Shown: piece by piece, positions 24,771 through 33,619 of the stretch | Layout of the letters: each line of letters opens with the position of its first letter | Position numbering within the stretch: the stretch's first letter is position 1 | Assembly: GCF_004116465.1 (NCBI RefSeq) | Contig: NZ_PDJV01000009.1 | Coordinates: forward strand, 86,160 to 150,159 | DNA from: Arcobacter sp. F2176 | GTDB lineage: Bacteria; Campylobacterota; Campylobacteria; Campylobacterales; Arcobacteraceae | DNA: 64,000 nucleotides | Reading direction: 5' to 3' | Program-made: the position numbers and the translations under genes | The notes under the pieces: generated by a model | Seen by the model: only the letters and a program-made list of their open reading frames with translations | What the model was told of the DNA's origin: nothing | Database searches by the model: none

Positions 24771-24947
24771 TTTAATTCCTTTATTTAGTTCCTAATTCTA
24801 TTGGATTTATCATTATGTTAGGATAATTAAGTACAAAAAATAAAGAAAATATAGTAAGAATAATCATTAAAGTTATTTTAATAAAAGGAAAGGTTTTTAT
24901 GCTACAATTTGGCTACAAATTATGAAGAAAGAATAAAAGGGGATTTA

Positions 24948-27503
24948 ATGTTAAAATCATTATCTATAAAAGCAAGACTTTTACTTATAGTTATAAGTTC
25001 AATAGTTATTGTTTCTGCTGTTATGCTTGTGCAATCAGTTATTTCTTTACAAGAAACATCTGCTACAGTAATAGAAAAATTTAAAGAGAATGCTTATGCT
25101 ACAAAAAATGAAGAGTTAAAAAACTATGTCTCTTTGGTCATGAAAACAGTAGAATCTTATCATGCAAGAACAGCTCCTGAAAAAATAAAAGTTGAAGTTC
25201 AAGCTAAATTAAAAGAACAAACTGAATTTATGCTATCTATCATGCAAGGGGAGTATGATAAATATAAAGGGACAGTTCCAGATGATGAGTTGAAAAATAT
25301 CATTAGAACTTCAGTAGAAAAAGCAAGATATGGTAATACTGGTTATTTTTGGATAAATGATTTAGATGCAAAAATTATTATGCATCCAATAAAACCAGCC
25401 TTAGATGGCAAAGATATGTCTGAATACAAAGATAAAGGTGGAAAAAGAATTTTTTATGAATTTGCCCAAGTTGCAAAAAAATCAGGTTCTGGCTTTGTTG
25501 ATTATGTTTGGCCAAAGCCAGGGTTTGAAGAACCACAAGAAAAAGTATCTTTTGTAAAACTTTTTGAACCATTTGGATGGGTTATAGGAACAGGTGAATA
25601 TGTTGATAATGTTACTGATAAATTAAAAAAAGAGGCTTTAAAAGCAATCGGTCAAATGAAATATGGTAAAGATGGTTATTATTGGATTAATGACTCAAAT
25701 CATGTTGTTATATTACACCCTATAAAACCGAGTTTAGAGGGTAAAAATATGTATGATCTTAAAGATTCAGATGGTAAGTATTTATATCGAGAAATTGTAA
25801 AAGCTGCTAATGCAAAAGAAGAGGGTGGATTAGTTAAATATACATGGCCAAAACCAGGTAAAAAAGGTGCTCAACCTAAGTTCTCTTATGTACAAAAGTT
25901 TGGACCTTGGGATTGGATTATAGGAACAGGTGCCTATGTAGATGATATCGAAGATAAAATTTTACAAATGCACGATGAAACTGAAGCTCAAATCAAAGCA
26001 GTAATTATTAGAAATTGTATAATAATCTTTATTATTATGGTTATTTTAGCGATAATTATGGGAATGCTATCTAATAGATCTATTTTTGTACCTTTAAATA
26101 AATTTCAAGATGGATTATTAGGATTCTTTAAATATTTAAATAAAGAACAACCTGATGTTGATAATCTTGATGACTCAGCAAATGATGAGATTGGTGCAAT
26201 GGCTAAGATAATAAACCAAAATTTAGATAAAACAAAATCTTTAATAAGACAAGATGATGAGTTAATTCAAGATGTTACAAGAGTAGTTGGAGAGATTGAA
26301 AAAGGGTATTTATTCAATAGAGTTGAAAAAAGAACAGAAAATGAGTCTTTACAAAAACTTCAAAATAAACTAAATGAAATGTTAGATAATCTTGAGACTA
26401 ATATTGGGAAAGATACAAATATTATATTAGATTGTCTAGCAAATTATGGAAAACTTGACTTTAGAGATAATATAAAAAATGCTCAAGGAAAAGTTGAAGT
26501 AGCTATAAATGAGTTGTCAGATATTATTAATAATATGCTAAAAGAGAATAAACAAAATGGTTTAACATTAGATGCAAGTTCTGATGTTCTACTCAAAAAT
26601 GTTGATATATTAAACAGAAATTCTACTTCAACAGCTGCATCACTTGAAGAAACAGCAGCAGCTTTAGAAGAGATAACTTCTGCAATTGTTAGCAATACAA
26701 ATAATATTTCTACAATGGCAACATATTCTAATGAATTGGTTGAATCAATTAATGTAGGTAAAACTTTAGCTGAATCAACTGTTATTGCAATGGATGAAAT
26801 CAATACTCAAACAGAAGCAATTGCTGATGCTATTGTTTTAATTGACCAAATAGCTTTCCAAACAAATATTTTATCACTAAATGCTGCAGTTGAAGCGGCA
26901 ACAGCAGGAGAAGCTGGAAAAGGATTTGCAGTTGTTGCAGCAGAAGTTCGAAACCTAGCATCAAGAAGTGCAGATGCAGCTAAAGAGATAAAAGCCTTAG
27001 TTGAAAATGCAACACAAAAAACTAATGCTGGTAAAGAAGGAACTGATAAGATGATTAAAGGTTATGAAATCTTACATCTTAATATCAAAAAAACATCAGA
27101 AACAATACAATCAATTGAAGAGTCATCAAAAGAGCAAAGAGCTGGTATTGAGCAAATAAATGATGCTGTTAACAGATTAGACCAACAAACACAAGAAAAT
27201 GTTGCTATATCTAATACAACTCACTCAATTGCTGTTGAAACTGATGAGTTAGCTAAACTTATTGTTACAGTTACAAATGAAAAAGAGTTTAGAGGGAAAA
27301 ATGATTTAAAAGCAAAAATTTCTAATTATGAGACACCAAAAGTTACTGTGCCTGTAAAAAAAATAGAAGTAAAAAAAGTAGAAAAATCTTCTGATAAAAA
27401 TAAAGAAGTAAAAAAAGAGACTACTACTTTAAAAGAATCTAAACCAAAAGTTGAAGTAATCAAAAGTCAGAGTAGTTCTGATGATGAATGGGAAAGTTTT
27501 TAA
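24948..27503 (+). CDS. Methyl-accepting chemotaxis protein with tandem Cache-like domains and C-terminal EWESF
   Basis: An 851-residue chemoreceptor starting at the ATG at 24948, with AAAGGGG seven bases upstream (an upstream TTG at 24909 is in frame but poorly placed). It has one transmembrane helix near residues 10-30 and another near 360-380. The periplasmic part contains two similar Cache-type segments: [20 protein letters not shown] and [20 protein letters not shown], each followed about 40-60 residues on by WPKPG and GTG(E/A)YVD. The signalling hairpin includes [20 protein letters not shown] and [15 protein letters not shown] lysine/glutamate-rich tail ends in EWESF, matching the xWxxF pentapeptide that tethers CheR/CheB in other bacteria. 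Confidence 0.9.
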   Translation: MLKSLSIKARLLLIVISSIVIVSAVMLVQSVISLQETSATVIEKFKENAYATKNEELKNYVSLVMKTVESYHARTAPEKIKVEVQAKLKEQTEFMLSIMQGEYDKYKGTVPDDELKNIIRTSVEKARYGNTGYFWINDLDAKIIMHPIKPALDGKDMSEYKDKGGKRIFYEFAQVAKKSGSGFVDYVWPKPGFEEPQEKVSFVKLFEPFGWVIGTGEYVDNVTDKLKKEALKAIGQMKYGKDGYYWINDSNHVVILHPIKPSLEGKNMYDLKDSDGKYLYREIVKAANAKEEGGLVKYTWPKPGKKGAQPKFSYVQKFGPWDWIIGTGAYVDDIEDKILQMHDETEAQIKAVIIRNCIIIFIIMVILAIIMGMLSNRSIFVPLNKFQDGLLGFFKYLNKEQPDVDNLDDSANDEIGAMAKIINQNLDKTKSLIRQDDELIQDVTRVVGEIEKGYLFNRVEKRTENESLQKLQNKLNEMLDNLETNIGKDTNIILDCLANYGKLDFRDNIKNAQGKVEVAINELSDIINNMLKENKQNGLTLDASSDVLLKNVDILNRNSTSTAASLEETAAALEEITSAIVSNTNNISTMATYSNELVESINVGKTLAESTVIAMDEINTQTEAIADAIVLIDQIAFQTNILSLNAAVEAATAGEAGKGFAVVAAEVRNLASRSADAAKEIKALVENATQKTNAGKEGTDKMIKGYEILHLNIKKTSETIQSIEESSKEQRAGIEQINDAVNRLDQQTQENVAISNTTHSIAVETDELAKLIVTVTNEKEFRGKNDLKAKISNYETPKVTVPVKKIEVKKVEKSSDKNKEVKKETTTLKESKPKVEVIKSQSSSDDEWESF

Positions 27504-27536
27504 TAACTAATAATTACGAAGAGATATAAAATAGAT

Positions 27537-27893
27537 CTATATCTCTTCTGATATTATTGTGCTTATTTTTTGTGATGAACCAAAGTGTGGAAATAGTTTG
27601 AATTTTATATTTGGATATTTATTTTCTAAGGCTATTAATATATTTGGAATATCACTTACCACATGTTTTCCAGAATTTAAAAAATAAGGATAAATACTAA
27701 TTTCAATAACATTTTCTATAGAGAGTTCTTTTACAACTTCTTCAATAGAAGGTTCTGCAAATTCTAAAAAAGCATTTTTTATTTTTTCATACTTGTTTGA
27801 ATTAAGTACTTTTATTTCTTTTACTAAATGTCTAAACTCTTCATTTGATTTGTCTTTTTTACTGCCATGCGCTACTAATAATAATGCTCTCAT
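27537..27893 (-). CDS. Small CbiX-type sirohydrochlorin chelatase family protein
   Basis: A 118-residue protein, the size of single-domain CbiX/SirB-small chelatases. It begins MRALLLVAHGSKKDKSNEEF with the metal-ligand histidine in AHGS, and contains the second conserved histidine in YFLNSGKHVVSDIPNIL. The family inserts Co2+, Ni2+ or Fe2+ into sirohydrochlorin for cobalamin, F430 or siroheme. No other tetrapyrrole gene is adjacent, so the metal cannot be told. It is transcribed toward the chemoreceptor gene from its own promoter region. Confidence 0.88.
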   Translation of the reverse strand: MRALLLVAHGSKKDKSNEEFRHLVKEIKVLNSNKYEKIKNAFLEFAEPSIEEVVKELSIENVIEISIYPYFLNSGKHVVSDIPNILIALENKYPNIKFKLFPHFGSSQKISTIISEEI

Positions 27894-28043
27894 TGTTTTC
27901 CTTTTTTAATAATAGATGTTTTGTAGCAACTTTTATTTATTTGCTAAATATGATAAAATAAATTCATATAATATGTATTAAAGCTTAGTGTTAAATTAAT
28001 AGGCTTGTTTAATTTCATTAATTACATTATAAGAGATATTTGA

Positions 28044-28049
28044 TATAAT
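28044..28049 (+). promoter_or_regulatory. Minus-10 element of the tRNA-Arg gene
   Basis: TATAAT, 14 bases upstream of the tRNA 5' end, preceded by TGA (extended -10 context). No clear -35 box, as usual for Campylobacterota. Confidence 0.6.
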
Positions 28050-28063
28050 TTGTACCTTTAAAT

Positions 28064-28140
<77 letters not shown>

Positions 28141-28219
28141 CTTTTAGATTCCGAAAACTTATAAAATATATTGTTGATAATTGTTTAATTTGATTGTATT
28201 AAAATGTAGATTGAACTAG

Positions 28220-28295
28220 TGGTGGCGCGGGGCAGAATCGAACTGCCGACACAAGGATTTTCAGTCCTTTGCTCTACCGACTGAGCTACCGAGCC
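28220..28295 (-). tRNA. tRNA-Phe (anticodon GAA), one acceptor-stem mismatch
   Basis: A 76-nt cloverleaf on the minus strand: acceptor GGCTCGG with CCGCGCC, giving a T-C mispair at position 4/69; D-arm GCTC..GAGC, anticodon stem AAGGA/TCCTT with loop CTGAAAA (GAA), T-arm GGCAG-TTCGATT-CTGCC, encoded CCA. It lies 5 bases after the tRNA-Tyr gene, in the same transcript; the two are followed by the same CTAGT pentamer. Confidence 0.95.
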
Positions 28296-28300
28296 ACTAG

Positions 28301-28385
28301 TGGTGGTGAGGGAAGGATTTGAACCTTCGAAGCCGTAGGCGGCGGATTTACAATCCGCAGGATTTGACCACTCTCCAACCTCACC
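28301..28385 (-). tRNA. tRNA-Tyr (anticodon GTA)
   Basis: An 85-nt class II tRNA: acceptor GGTGAGG/CCTCACC, anticodon stem GCGGA/TCCGC with loop TTGTAAA (GTA), a long variable arm (CGCCTACGGCTTCG region), T-arm AGG-TTCAAAT-CCT, encoded CCA. First gene of the Tyr-Phe pair on the minus strand. Confidence 0.95.
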
Positions 28386-28450
28386 TTTTGTTTGAAGAGC
28401 GTAATAATATTCAAAAAAAGATTAAAGTTATATGAAATTTGAGTATAAGT

Positions 28451-29149
28451 TCAGTCTTTTTTCGTAAATTTTAACCATTGGTTCAAAAAATCATCTCTTT
28501 TTAGTATAATAGAGCCTAAATCAAGCTTATATTGCAAACATGCATGACCTAAATTCCAAAACTCATAGTTCTCTTTTTCAAGTAGTTGTCCTAAAAGAAC
28601 TAATTGCAGTTTACCATAATTATTGTACTTTTTATCTCTACTTGAAAACCCACTTAGACTTGTATACACTTTGCCAACTTTATACCCGATTTCACCTGCA
28701 ATTAATGTATCATTCTTGCTATCATATAATTCAAAAGTCAATAATTCAAAATTCTCATGCTTATTAGAAAATATATCTAAAAGCATATTTTTATAATCTT
28801 CATTTATCCATGAATCTTTGTGAAATTGATTTATTTTTTCTATAATTTGATTTATATCTTTATTTTTGACAAATAAATAAGTATTCTTTTTTAATAACTT
28901 TTTTATTTTTTTACTTATATGAAGATTTTCAAAGTACAAAACGGCATATTCAAACTGAAGTTCTGGAAGTAAATAGCTTTTATTGTTTGCTAAAGTAGCA
29001 GTAGTGCTAATAAAACCTGCTTGGGCTAACTTTATATATAAAGAAGGAGAAAAGTGCTCACAGGCATAGTAATTCTCTTTCATATTTGGATAAATATGAT
29101 TTCTTAATATTTGTTCATTGGAAATTATTTCCTCATCTATTAGATAAAT
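28451..29149 (-). CDS. Divergent leucyl/phenylalanyl-tRNA-protein transferase-like protein, apparent ATT start
   Basis: The protein has the GNAT-fold pattern of the Aat family in diverged form: SPSLYIKLAQAGFISTT, LLPELQFEYAVL, LHISKKIKKLL, DSWINEDYKNML, IAGEIGYKVGKVYTSLSGFSS, and NLGHACLQYKLDLGSIILKR. Aat adds Leu or Phe to N-terminal Arg/Lys as an N-degron signal. The first ATG in frame is at 29083, without a ribosome binding site; the frame is open upstream with convincing sequence (IIYLIDEEIISNEQILRN). No ATG/GTG/TTG occurs there. ATT at 29149 with AAAAGGA seven bases upstream (or ATT at 29152) is the best start, giving 232 residues. Family call is good; activity may differ from classical Aat. 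Confidence 0.65.
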   Translation of the reverse strand: MYLIDEEIISNEQILRNHIYPNMKENYYACEHFSPSLYIKLAQAGFISTTATLANNKSYLLPELQFEYAVLYFENLHISKKIKKLLKKNTYLFVKNKDINQIIEKINQFHKDSWINEDYKNMLLDIFSNKHENFELLTFELYDSKNDTLIAGEIGYKVGKVYTSLSGFSSRDKKYNNYGKLQLVLLGQLLEKENYEFWNLGHACLQYKLDLGSIILKRDDFLNQWLKFTKKD

Positions 29150-29192
29150 AATAAAATCCTTTTATGTGATTAGAAAAGGGGAAATTCATCAG

Positions 29193-29224
29193 TTAAGACT
29201 TTTTCCTTAAGAAAGAAGTCTTAA
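29193..29224 (-). terminator. Hairpin overlapping the flagellin stop codon
   Basis: Read on the minus strand, TTAAGACTT (29224-29216) pairs with AAGTCTTAA (29201-29193) around a 14-base loop that contains the flagellin TAA. No U-tract follows, so it may be an mRNA 3'-end stabiliser rather than a strong terminator. Confidence 0.45.
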
Positions 29225-30046
29225 TACTGATTGTTGATTGATATTATTAGCTTGTGATTGTCCAAAAGAACCAATTTGAGCCAAAATATTTTGTTTTGAG
29301 AAGCTTGATACTTCTTTTGCAAAATCTACATTTGAAATAGTAGATAATGCTGAACCATTATTTACAACTTGCGATGACATTGAAGTATATGAAGATTCTA
29401 ATTGTTGTGCAGTAGAACCAATATCACTTCTAAAATCTTGAAGTTTTGAAGATGCTTGATCAATTGTATCTAAGAATGTTCTTGCATCATCAGCTGAAAA
29501 TGTTCCATCTTGCAAAAATCCATCCAATCCTAAACCTTGGGTATTTGATTGAAGTGGATTGAGTGTTGTATTGTCTTGAGAATCAGTGCCTGTTTGAACA
29601 TCAAAAGTATCACTTTCCCCTTTATCATCTCGACTATTTTGCAAAATAGAGTTATCACCATAACTAGTACTTGAGGCAATGTTATCAAATTGTTCTAAAA
29701 GTTTAGTAATATCATTTCTAATAATATTTCTTTGATCATCACTTGTTGTATCAGTTGCTGCTTGTAAAGTTTTTTCTCTAATTGTGTCTAAAATATCAGA
29801 TTGTTCCCCTAGTGCACTATCTCCTATTTGTAAATAAGATAAAGCACTATTGATATTTTCAACACCTTGAGTTAATCCACTTTGTTGATAATTTAATTGT
29901 TCAGAAATAGCTAAAAGTGCAGGATCATCTGATGCTTTTGTTAATTCTTTATTTGTTGCAATCTTTTCTAAAGGATTACTTGACCTGACTCCTTGAAGCT
30001 CTTCTGGTACATATAAATAATTAGTATAATCATTTGATATAGTCAT
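29207..30046 (-). CDS. Short flagellin family protein
   Basis: A 279-residue flagellin. The conserved N-terminal D0/D1 region includes NPLEKIATNKELTKASDDPALLAISEQL, and the C-terminal D0 ends VSSFSKQNILAQIGSFGQSQ with ANNINQQSVLRLLS. The variable centre (about residues 145-175) is very short, so the filament surface domain is reduced to nearly the D0/D1 core. It is encoded alone, away from other flagellar genes. ATG at 30046 has AGGAG seven bases upstream. Upstream are 11-bp direct repeats abutting a TATATT -10-like element; no sigma-54 or sigma-28 motif is evident. Confidence 0.88.
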   Translation of the reverse strand: MTISNDYTNYLYVPEELQGVRSSNPLEKIATNKELTKASDDPALLAISEQLNYQQSGLTQGVENINSALSYLQIGDSALGEQSDILDTIREKTLQAATDTTSDDQRNIIRNDITKLLEQFDNIASSTSYGDNSILQNSRDDKGESDTFDVQTGTDSQDNTTLNPLQSNTQGLGLDGFLQDGTFSADDARTFLDTIDQASSKLQDFRSDIGSTAQQLESSYTSMSSQVVNNGSALSTISNVDFAKEVSSFSKQNILAQIGSFGQSQANNINQQSVLRLLS

Positions 30047-30125
30047 TGAGTCTCCTTTCTTCAGTTTTTCTTTATTTTACAACTACTAGTATTAAACCAA
30101 CTTTAAGCATTAATACTAATATAAT

Positions 30126-30169
30126 CTTTTGTTAACCTTTTGTTAACCTTTTGTTGTTTCATAGTTAAC
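30126..30169. repeat. 11-bp tandem repeat with phased TTAAC at flagellin promoter
   Basis: CTTTTGTTAAC occurs twice in tandem (30126-30136, 30137-30147) plus a partial third, and TTAAC recurs at 30165; TTAAC spacing is 11 and then 22 bases. On the minus strand the repeats (GTTAACAAAAG) end seven bases before TATATT, replacing a -35 box. On the plus strand the same block is just upstream of a TATAAT for the candidate small RNA. Confidence 0.6.
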
Positions 30170-30191
30170 TCAATAATCGTATAATAAATTT

Positions 30192-30305
30192 ATAAGTAAA
30201 TAGGAAGCGCGAACACTAGGCTTGTTTACTAAGATTAAAGTTCTCCTTGAAATAAAATTAAATCAGTTAAAAAAGGCACTCTAAAGGGTTAGGTGTCTTT
30301 TTTTA
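30192..30305 (+). ncRNA. Candidate small RNA upstream of truD
   Basis: A TATAAT (30180-30185) and a clear rho-independent terminator (30272-30305) bracket about 114 bases with no ORF. The 5' part can form GAAC/GTTC plus GGA/TCC pairing (30203-30245 region). No family recognised; not similar to tmRNA, 6S, RNase P or the SRP RNA core as far as I can see. Confidence 0.4.
30272..30305 (+). terminator. Rho-independent terminator
   Basis: AAAGGCACT (30272-30280) pairs with AGGTGTCTTT (30291-30300; one G-T) around the loop CTAAAGGGTT; seven Ts follow. Confidence 0.75.
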
Positions 30306-30371
30306 TGTCTAAAATCTTTTTAAATCAATAATAATTTGGGTATTATGTCAAAATTATTAAAAAGGTTAGAG

Positions 30372-31370
30372 ATGAAAAGAGTTTTTTTACAAAATTATAA
30401 ACCCCTAGAATTTAAGTTCTATCAAAACAAAGAAGATTTTATTGTTACAGAAAATCCAATAAAATTTACAAATAGAGGTAATTTTATAATTTTAAAAATA
30501 GAAAAAGAGAGATTGGGAACTTGGGATTTAATTGATTCACTTGCTAGAAATTTAAATATATATGATAATGAAATAGGCTATGCTGGATTAAAAGATAAAA
30601 ATGCAACTACTACTCAACACATCTCAATACCTAGAAAATATGCAAAAGATATAAAAAAATTCAAACATCCAAAAATAAAAATATTAGAGACCTTTTTACA
30701 CAGTACAAAACTAAACATTGGTGATTTGATTGGTAACTCATTTGAAATAAATCTTCACGAAGTTGAATCTTGTGATGTGGGTGTTATAGAAAAAAGATTA
30801 CACGAACTTGCAAAAAATGGTATGCCAAACTTTTTTGGTTATCAAAGATTTGGTAAAGATGTAAAAGAAAACCTTGAAAAAGCAAATAAAATTATTTATG
30901 GTGATTTGAAAATTAGAGATAGAAAATTAGAGAAAATGTTAATCTCTATTTATCAAAGTGATTTATTTAATAAATGGCTTGCTAAAAGAGTTGAAATGTC
31001 TGATGGAAAATTTAAATTATTAGATGGTGAAGTAATGAAGTCACTTGATGATTTGAAGTTTTTTACACCAAATAAAATAAATGAAAAGATAATAAAAGAC
31101 TTTGAAGATAAAAAAATTGTTCCTACAGGACTTTTATGTGGAAGAGAAGTTTATCGAGCAAGAAATGAAGCACAACTTATTGAAAAAGAGTTTGATGATA
31201 CTTATATTCAAGAAAAAGGTTTAAGAAGAGATGCTATTATATTTCCAAAAGATATTTTTGTAAATTATGATGTTGAAAATAAAAAGTGTAAACTAAAATT
31301 TACACTTCCCAAAGCTTCATATGCTACAGTTGTAGTGGAGAATATTGCAAATCAAAATCTAAGAGTTTAA
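30372..31370 (+). CDS. truD: tRNA pseudouridine synthase D
   Basis: A 332-residue TruD enzyme that makes pseudouridine 13 in tRNA-Glu. The catalytic motif is GYAGLKDKNATTTQ, with the aspartate in KDK; MPNFFGYQRFGKD and the C-terminal segment GLRRDAIIFPKDI are also characteristic. Start chosen at ATG 30372 (AAGGTTAGAG upstream); an earlier in-frame ATG at 30345 and TTG at 30336 would lengthen it by 9-12 residues. It converges on the histidine kinase gene with a 12-base overlap. Confidence 0.93.
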   Translation: MKRVFLQNYKPLEFKFYQNKEDFIVTENPIKFTNRGNFIILKIEKERLGTWDLIDSLARNLNIYDNEIGYAGLKDKNATTTQHISIPRKYAKDIKKFKHPKIKILETFLHSTKLNIGDLIGNSFEINLHEVESCDVGVIEKRLHELAKNGMPNFFGYQRFGKDVKENLEKANKIIYGDLKIRDRKLEKMLISIYQSDLFNKWLAKRVEMSDGKFKLLDGEVMKSLDDLKFFTPNKINEKIIKDFEDKKIVPTGLLCGREVYRARNEAQLIEKEFDDTYIQEKGLRRDAIIFPKDIFVNYDVENKKCKLKFTLPKASYATVVVENIANQNLRV

Positions 31371-33458
31371 ACTAATTGGTATTTTTATTTTAAAATTTGC
31401 TCCAAAGTATTCTTTGTCTTTATATAAAAAGTTTATATTTTGAACATTAATTTCACCACCAAAATGTTTTGTGATAATTTGTTCACTCATATAAAGACCA
31501 ATACCAGTTCCTTGAGATTTGTGTTTAGTTGTAAAATAAGGTTCAAATACTTTTTCAATATCTGATTCTTTTATCCCTCCTGCATTATCTAGAATAGAAA
31601 ATGTTATATTGTTATTAGTTTTTTCTATTTCTATTTTTATTAGTTTATTAACACTTTTTGTAGTATTTAAAATATCTTTAGCATTACTGAAGATATTGAG
31701 AAATACTTGAATTAATTCGTTTTTATACCCAAGAATTTCGCAGTCTTCATAAACTGTAACTATTTCTATATCGGTATTTTTAATGTTGGCTAATTTTATA
31801 GAAGTATTTATCAGTGTAGAAAGTTTAAAATTTTCTTTGTTTTTACTTTGTTTAAAGAAGTCTCTAAAATCATCAATTGTTTGTGAAAGATAAGTTGCAG
31901 CCCTTATTATTAAGTCAACTGAATCATAAAAGAATTCATCATCTAAGTCTCCAAATTCTTTTTTTATTTTTGCACCACTTGCGGCTGTTGTTATTGTTGA
32001 AAGTGGTTGTCTCCATTGGTGTGCAATATTTTCAAGCATTTCACCCATTGAGGCCATTTTTGCTTGTTGATAAAAGAGTTTTTGTTTTTTATTAAACTCA
32101 TTTTTTTCTTTTAATTCATCTGTTATATCTCTGATAATAGAATAAACAAAAGTCTTTTTATCTATTTGTATTGCAGAAGCATAAATCTCCACATCTTTTA
32201 TTTCTCCATTAGACAAAATATTTTTAGAAATAAAGACATTTTGTCTATTTTCTAATATATTAATGAATTCTTTTTTTTGTTTATCTACTGTAGACATTGA
32301 TATGTCATTTGCTTTTAAATTTATAAAATCTGCTCTTTTATAACCATAAAAATTAATTGCAGAAGCATTAATATCAATTATATTTAATGTTATTGGATCA
32401 TATATAATTTTTATTGCTTTTGAGCCTTCAAAAATTTGGTGATATTTTTTTGTTAGTTCGTTTAATTCTTGAGTTCTTCTTTTTACATTTTTTTCTAATT
32501 CAGTTGTATACTTTGATTTATTATAAAAATGAATTGAACTAAAAATAGCAATTACTACTAAGGTTAAAAGAATACCAATAAATTTAATAAATTTGTCAAA
32601 CTCATAGATATCATTTAAGTCTATCTCTTTTTTTTGCTTAAAGATTATGAAATATCCAATATTGGATTCTTTTTCATTTTTTAATGTAAATGTAGTGGCT
32701 ATGTGATTATCAATTAATTTATAATCTTTTATTGATAAAAATTCATCAATATTTTCCTTTACGGTTTTTTTTAATTCACTTTTAGCATCTAAATTTGCTA
32801 CATAATAATCGCCTATAAAATCTTTTGTAAAAGGTTTTTTAATTTGATTTTTAAATTTTTTATCTGCAAGAATAATTAAATCAATTCCTTTTTCTTTAAA
32901 CTCTTCTGCAATAGAATTCATTTTTGTAATTACTTCAACTAAACCTAAAAATTGATTTCCATCATAAATTGGAACAATATTTTTAAAAGTTATATCAAAT
33001 ATACCTACACTTATTATTGAGACGACTTTTGGGTTCTTTAATAAAGTTGGTAACTCTTTTCTTATTGTTGAAACATTATCATTTTTTTCTTTTGTCCAAC
33101 TTCTATATTTACTTATTCCATTCTTATCTATTAAATGTATCCATAGATTTTTGAAGTTGCTATATTTTTTTATTTTTTCAGATACAACATTTAAACTAGG
33201 ATAAGGAACTTTTTCATTTTTTAAAAACTTTTTGAAGTTATTATCTTCTGATAGTGCTAATGCAACATTAAAAGTTGAATTCTTTTTATTAAATATTGCT
33301 TCTTTAATTTGATTTTTTAAACTATTTGAAGTTTGTAAATATTTATTTTTAGTCAATCCTTCTATCTTGTTTGATAGAAAATAGTTAACACATGAAAAAG
33401 CAGAAATTAAAAGTATAATTAATAAAAGTAGATAAATTGGTTTTGTAGAATATTGCAC
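31359..33458 (-). CDS. Orphan sensor histidine kinase with Cache-like and PAS domains
   Basis: A 699-residue membrane kinase. Transmembrane helices at about residues 7-25 and 288-308 enclose a periplasmic Cache-like sensor (about 30-285; LWIHLIDKNGISKYRSW, FKNIVPIYDGNQFLGLVEV). A PAS domain follows (about 340-455, YGYKRADFINLKANDIS), then a HisKA domain with GEMLENIAHQWRQPLSTI (histidine about 477) and HATPase motifs NIFSNAKDIL, ILDNAGGI and GTGIGLYMS. No response regulator lies beside it, so the partner is encoded elsewhere. The signal is unknown; the Cache-like sensor suggests a small organic ligand. Confidence 0.92.
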   Translation of the reverse strand: MQYSTKPIYLLLLIILLISAFSCVNYFLSNKIEGLTKNKYLQTSNSLKNQIKEAIFNKKNSTFNVALALSEDNNFKKFLKNEKVPYPSLNVVSEKIKKYSNFKNLWIHLIDKNGISKYRSWTKEKNDNVSTIRKELPTLLKNPKVVSIISVGIFDITFKNIVPIYDGNQFLGLVEVITKMNSIAEEFKEKGIDLIILADKKFKNQIKKPFTKDFIGDYYVANLDAKSELKKTVKENIDEFLSIKDYKLIDNHIATTFTLKNEKESNIGYFIIFKQKKEIDLNDIYEFDKFIKFIGILLTLVVIAIFSSIHFYNKSKYTTELEKNVKRRTQELNELTKKYHQIFEGSKAIKIIYDPITLNIIDINASAINFYGYKRADFINLKANDISMSTVDKQKKEFINILENRQNVFISKNILSNGEIKDVEIYASAIQIDKKTFVYSIIRDITDELKEKNEFNKKQKLFYQQAKMASMGEMLENIAHQWRQPLSTITTAASGAKIKKEFGDLDDEFFYDSVDLIIRAATYLSQTIDDFRDFFKQSKNKENFKLSTLINTSIKLANIKNTDIEIVTVYEDCEILGYKNELIQVFLNIFSNAKDILNTTKSVNKLIKIEIEKTNNNITFSILDNAGGIKESDIEKVFEPYFTTKHKSQGTGIGLYMSEQIITKHFGGEINVQNINFLYKDKEYFGANFKIKIPISLNS

Positions 33459-33619
33459 TAAAAGTCCTATTTAATTGTTAATCATCTAATAATTTTATAT
33501 ATAAAGCAATTAATTATACTCTATTAATATTAAAATATGAACAAAGTAAGAAAAATGAATTTTTGGTGTAATTAAATTATTTTATATAAACAAGAGGATT
33601 TAGAAGAGATATTTAAATG

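Noticed and set aside
24771..24947. Possible TPP riboswitch before thiD
   Set aside because: No CTGAGA or similar conserved THI-box core on the minus strand upstream of thiD.
30047..30125. Sigma-54 or sigma-28 promoter for flagellin
   Set aside because: No TGGCAC-N5-TTGC; a TTAAAGT exists, but no CGATAT-type -10 follows at the right distance.
30192..30305. SRP (4.5S) RNA in the candidate small RNA
   Set aside because: GGAAGC occurs near the start, but the conserved helix 8 core with GGAAGGAAGCAGCC-like bases is missing.
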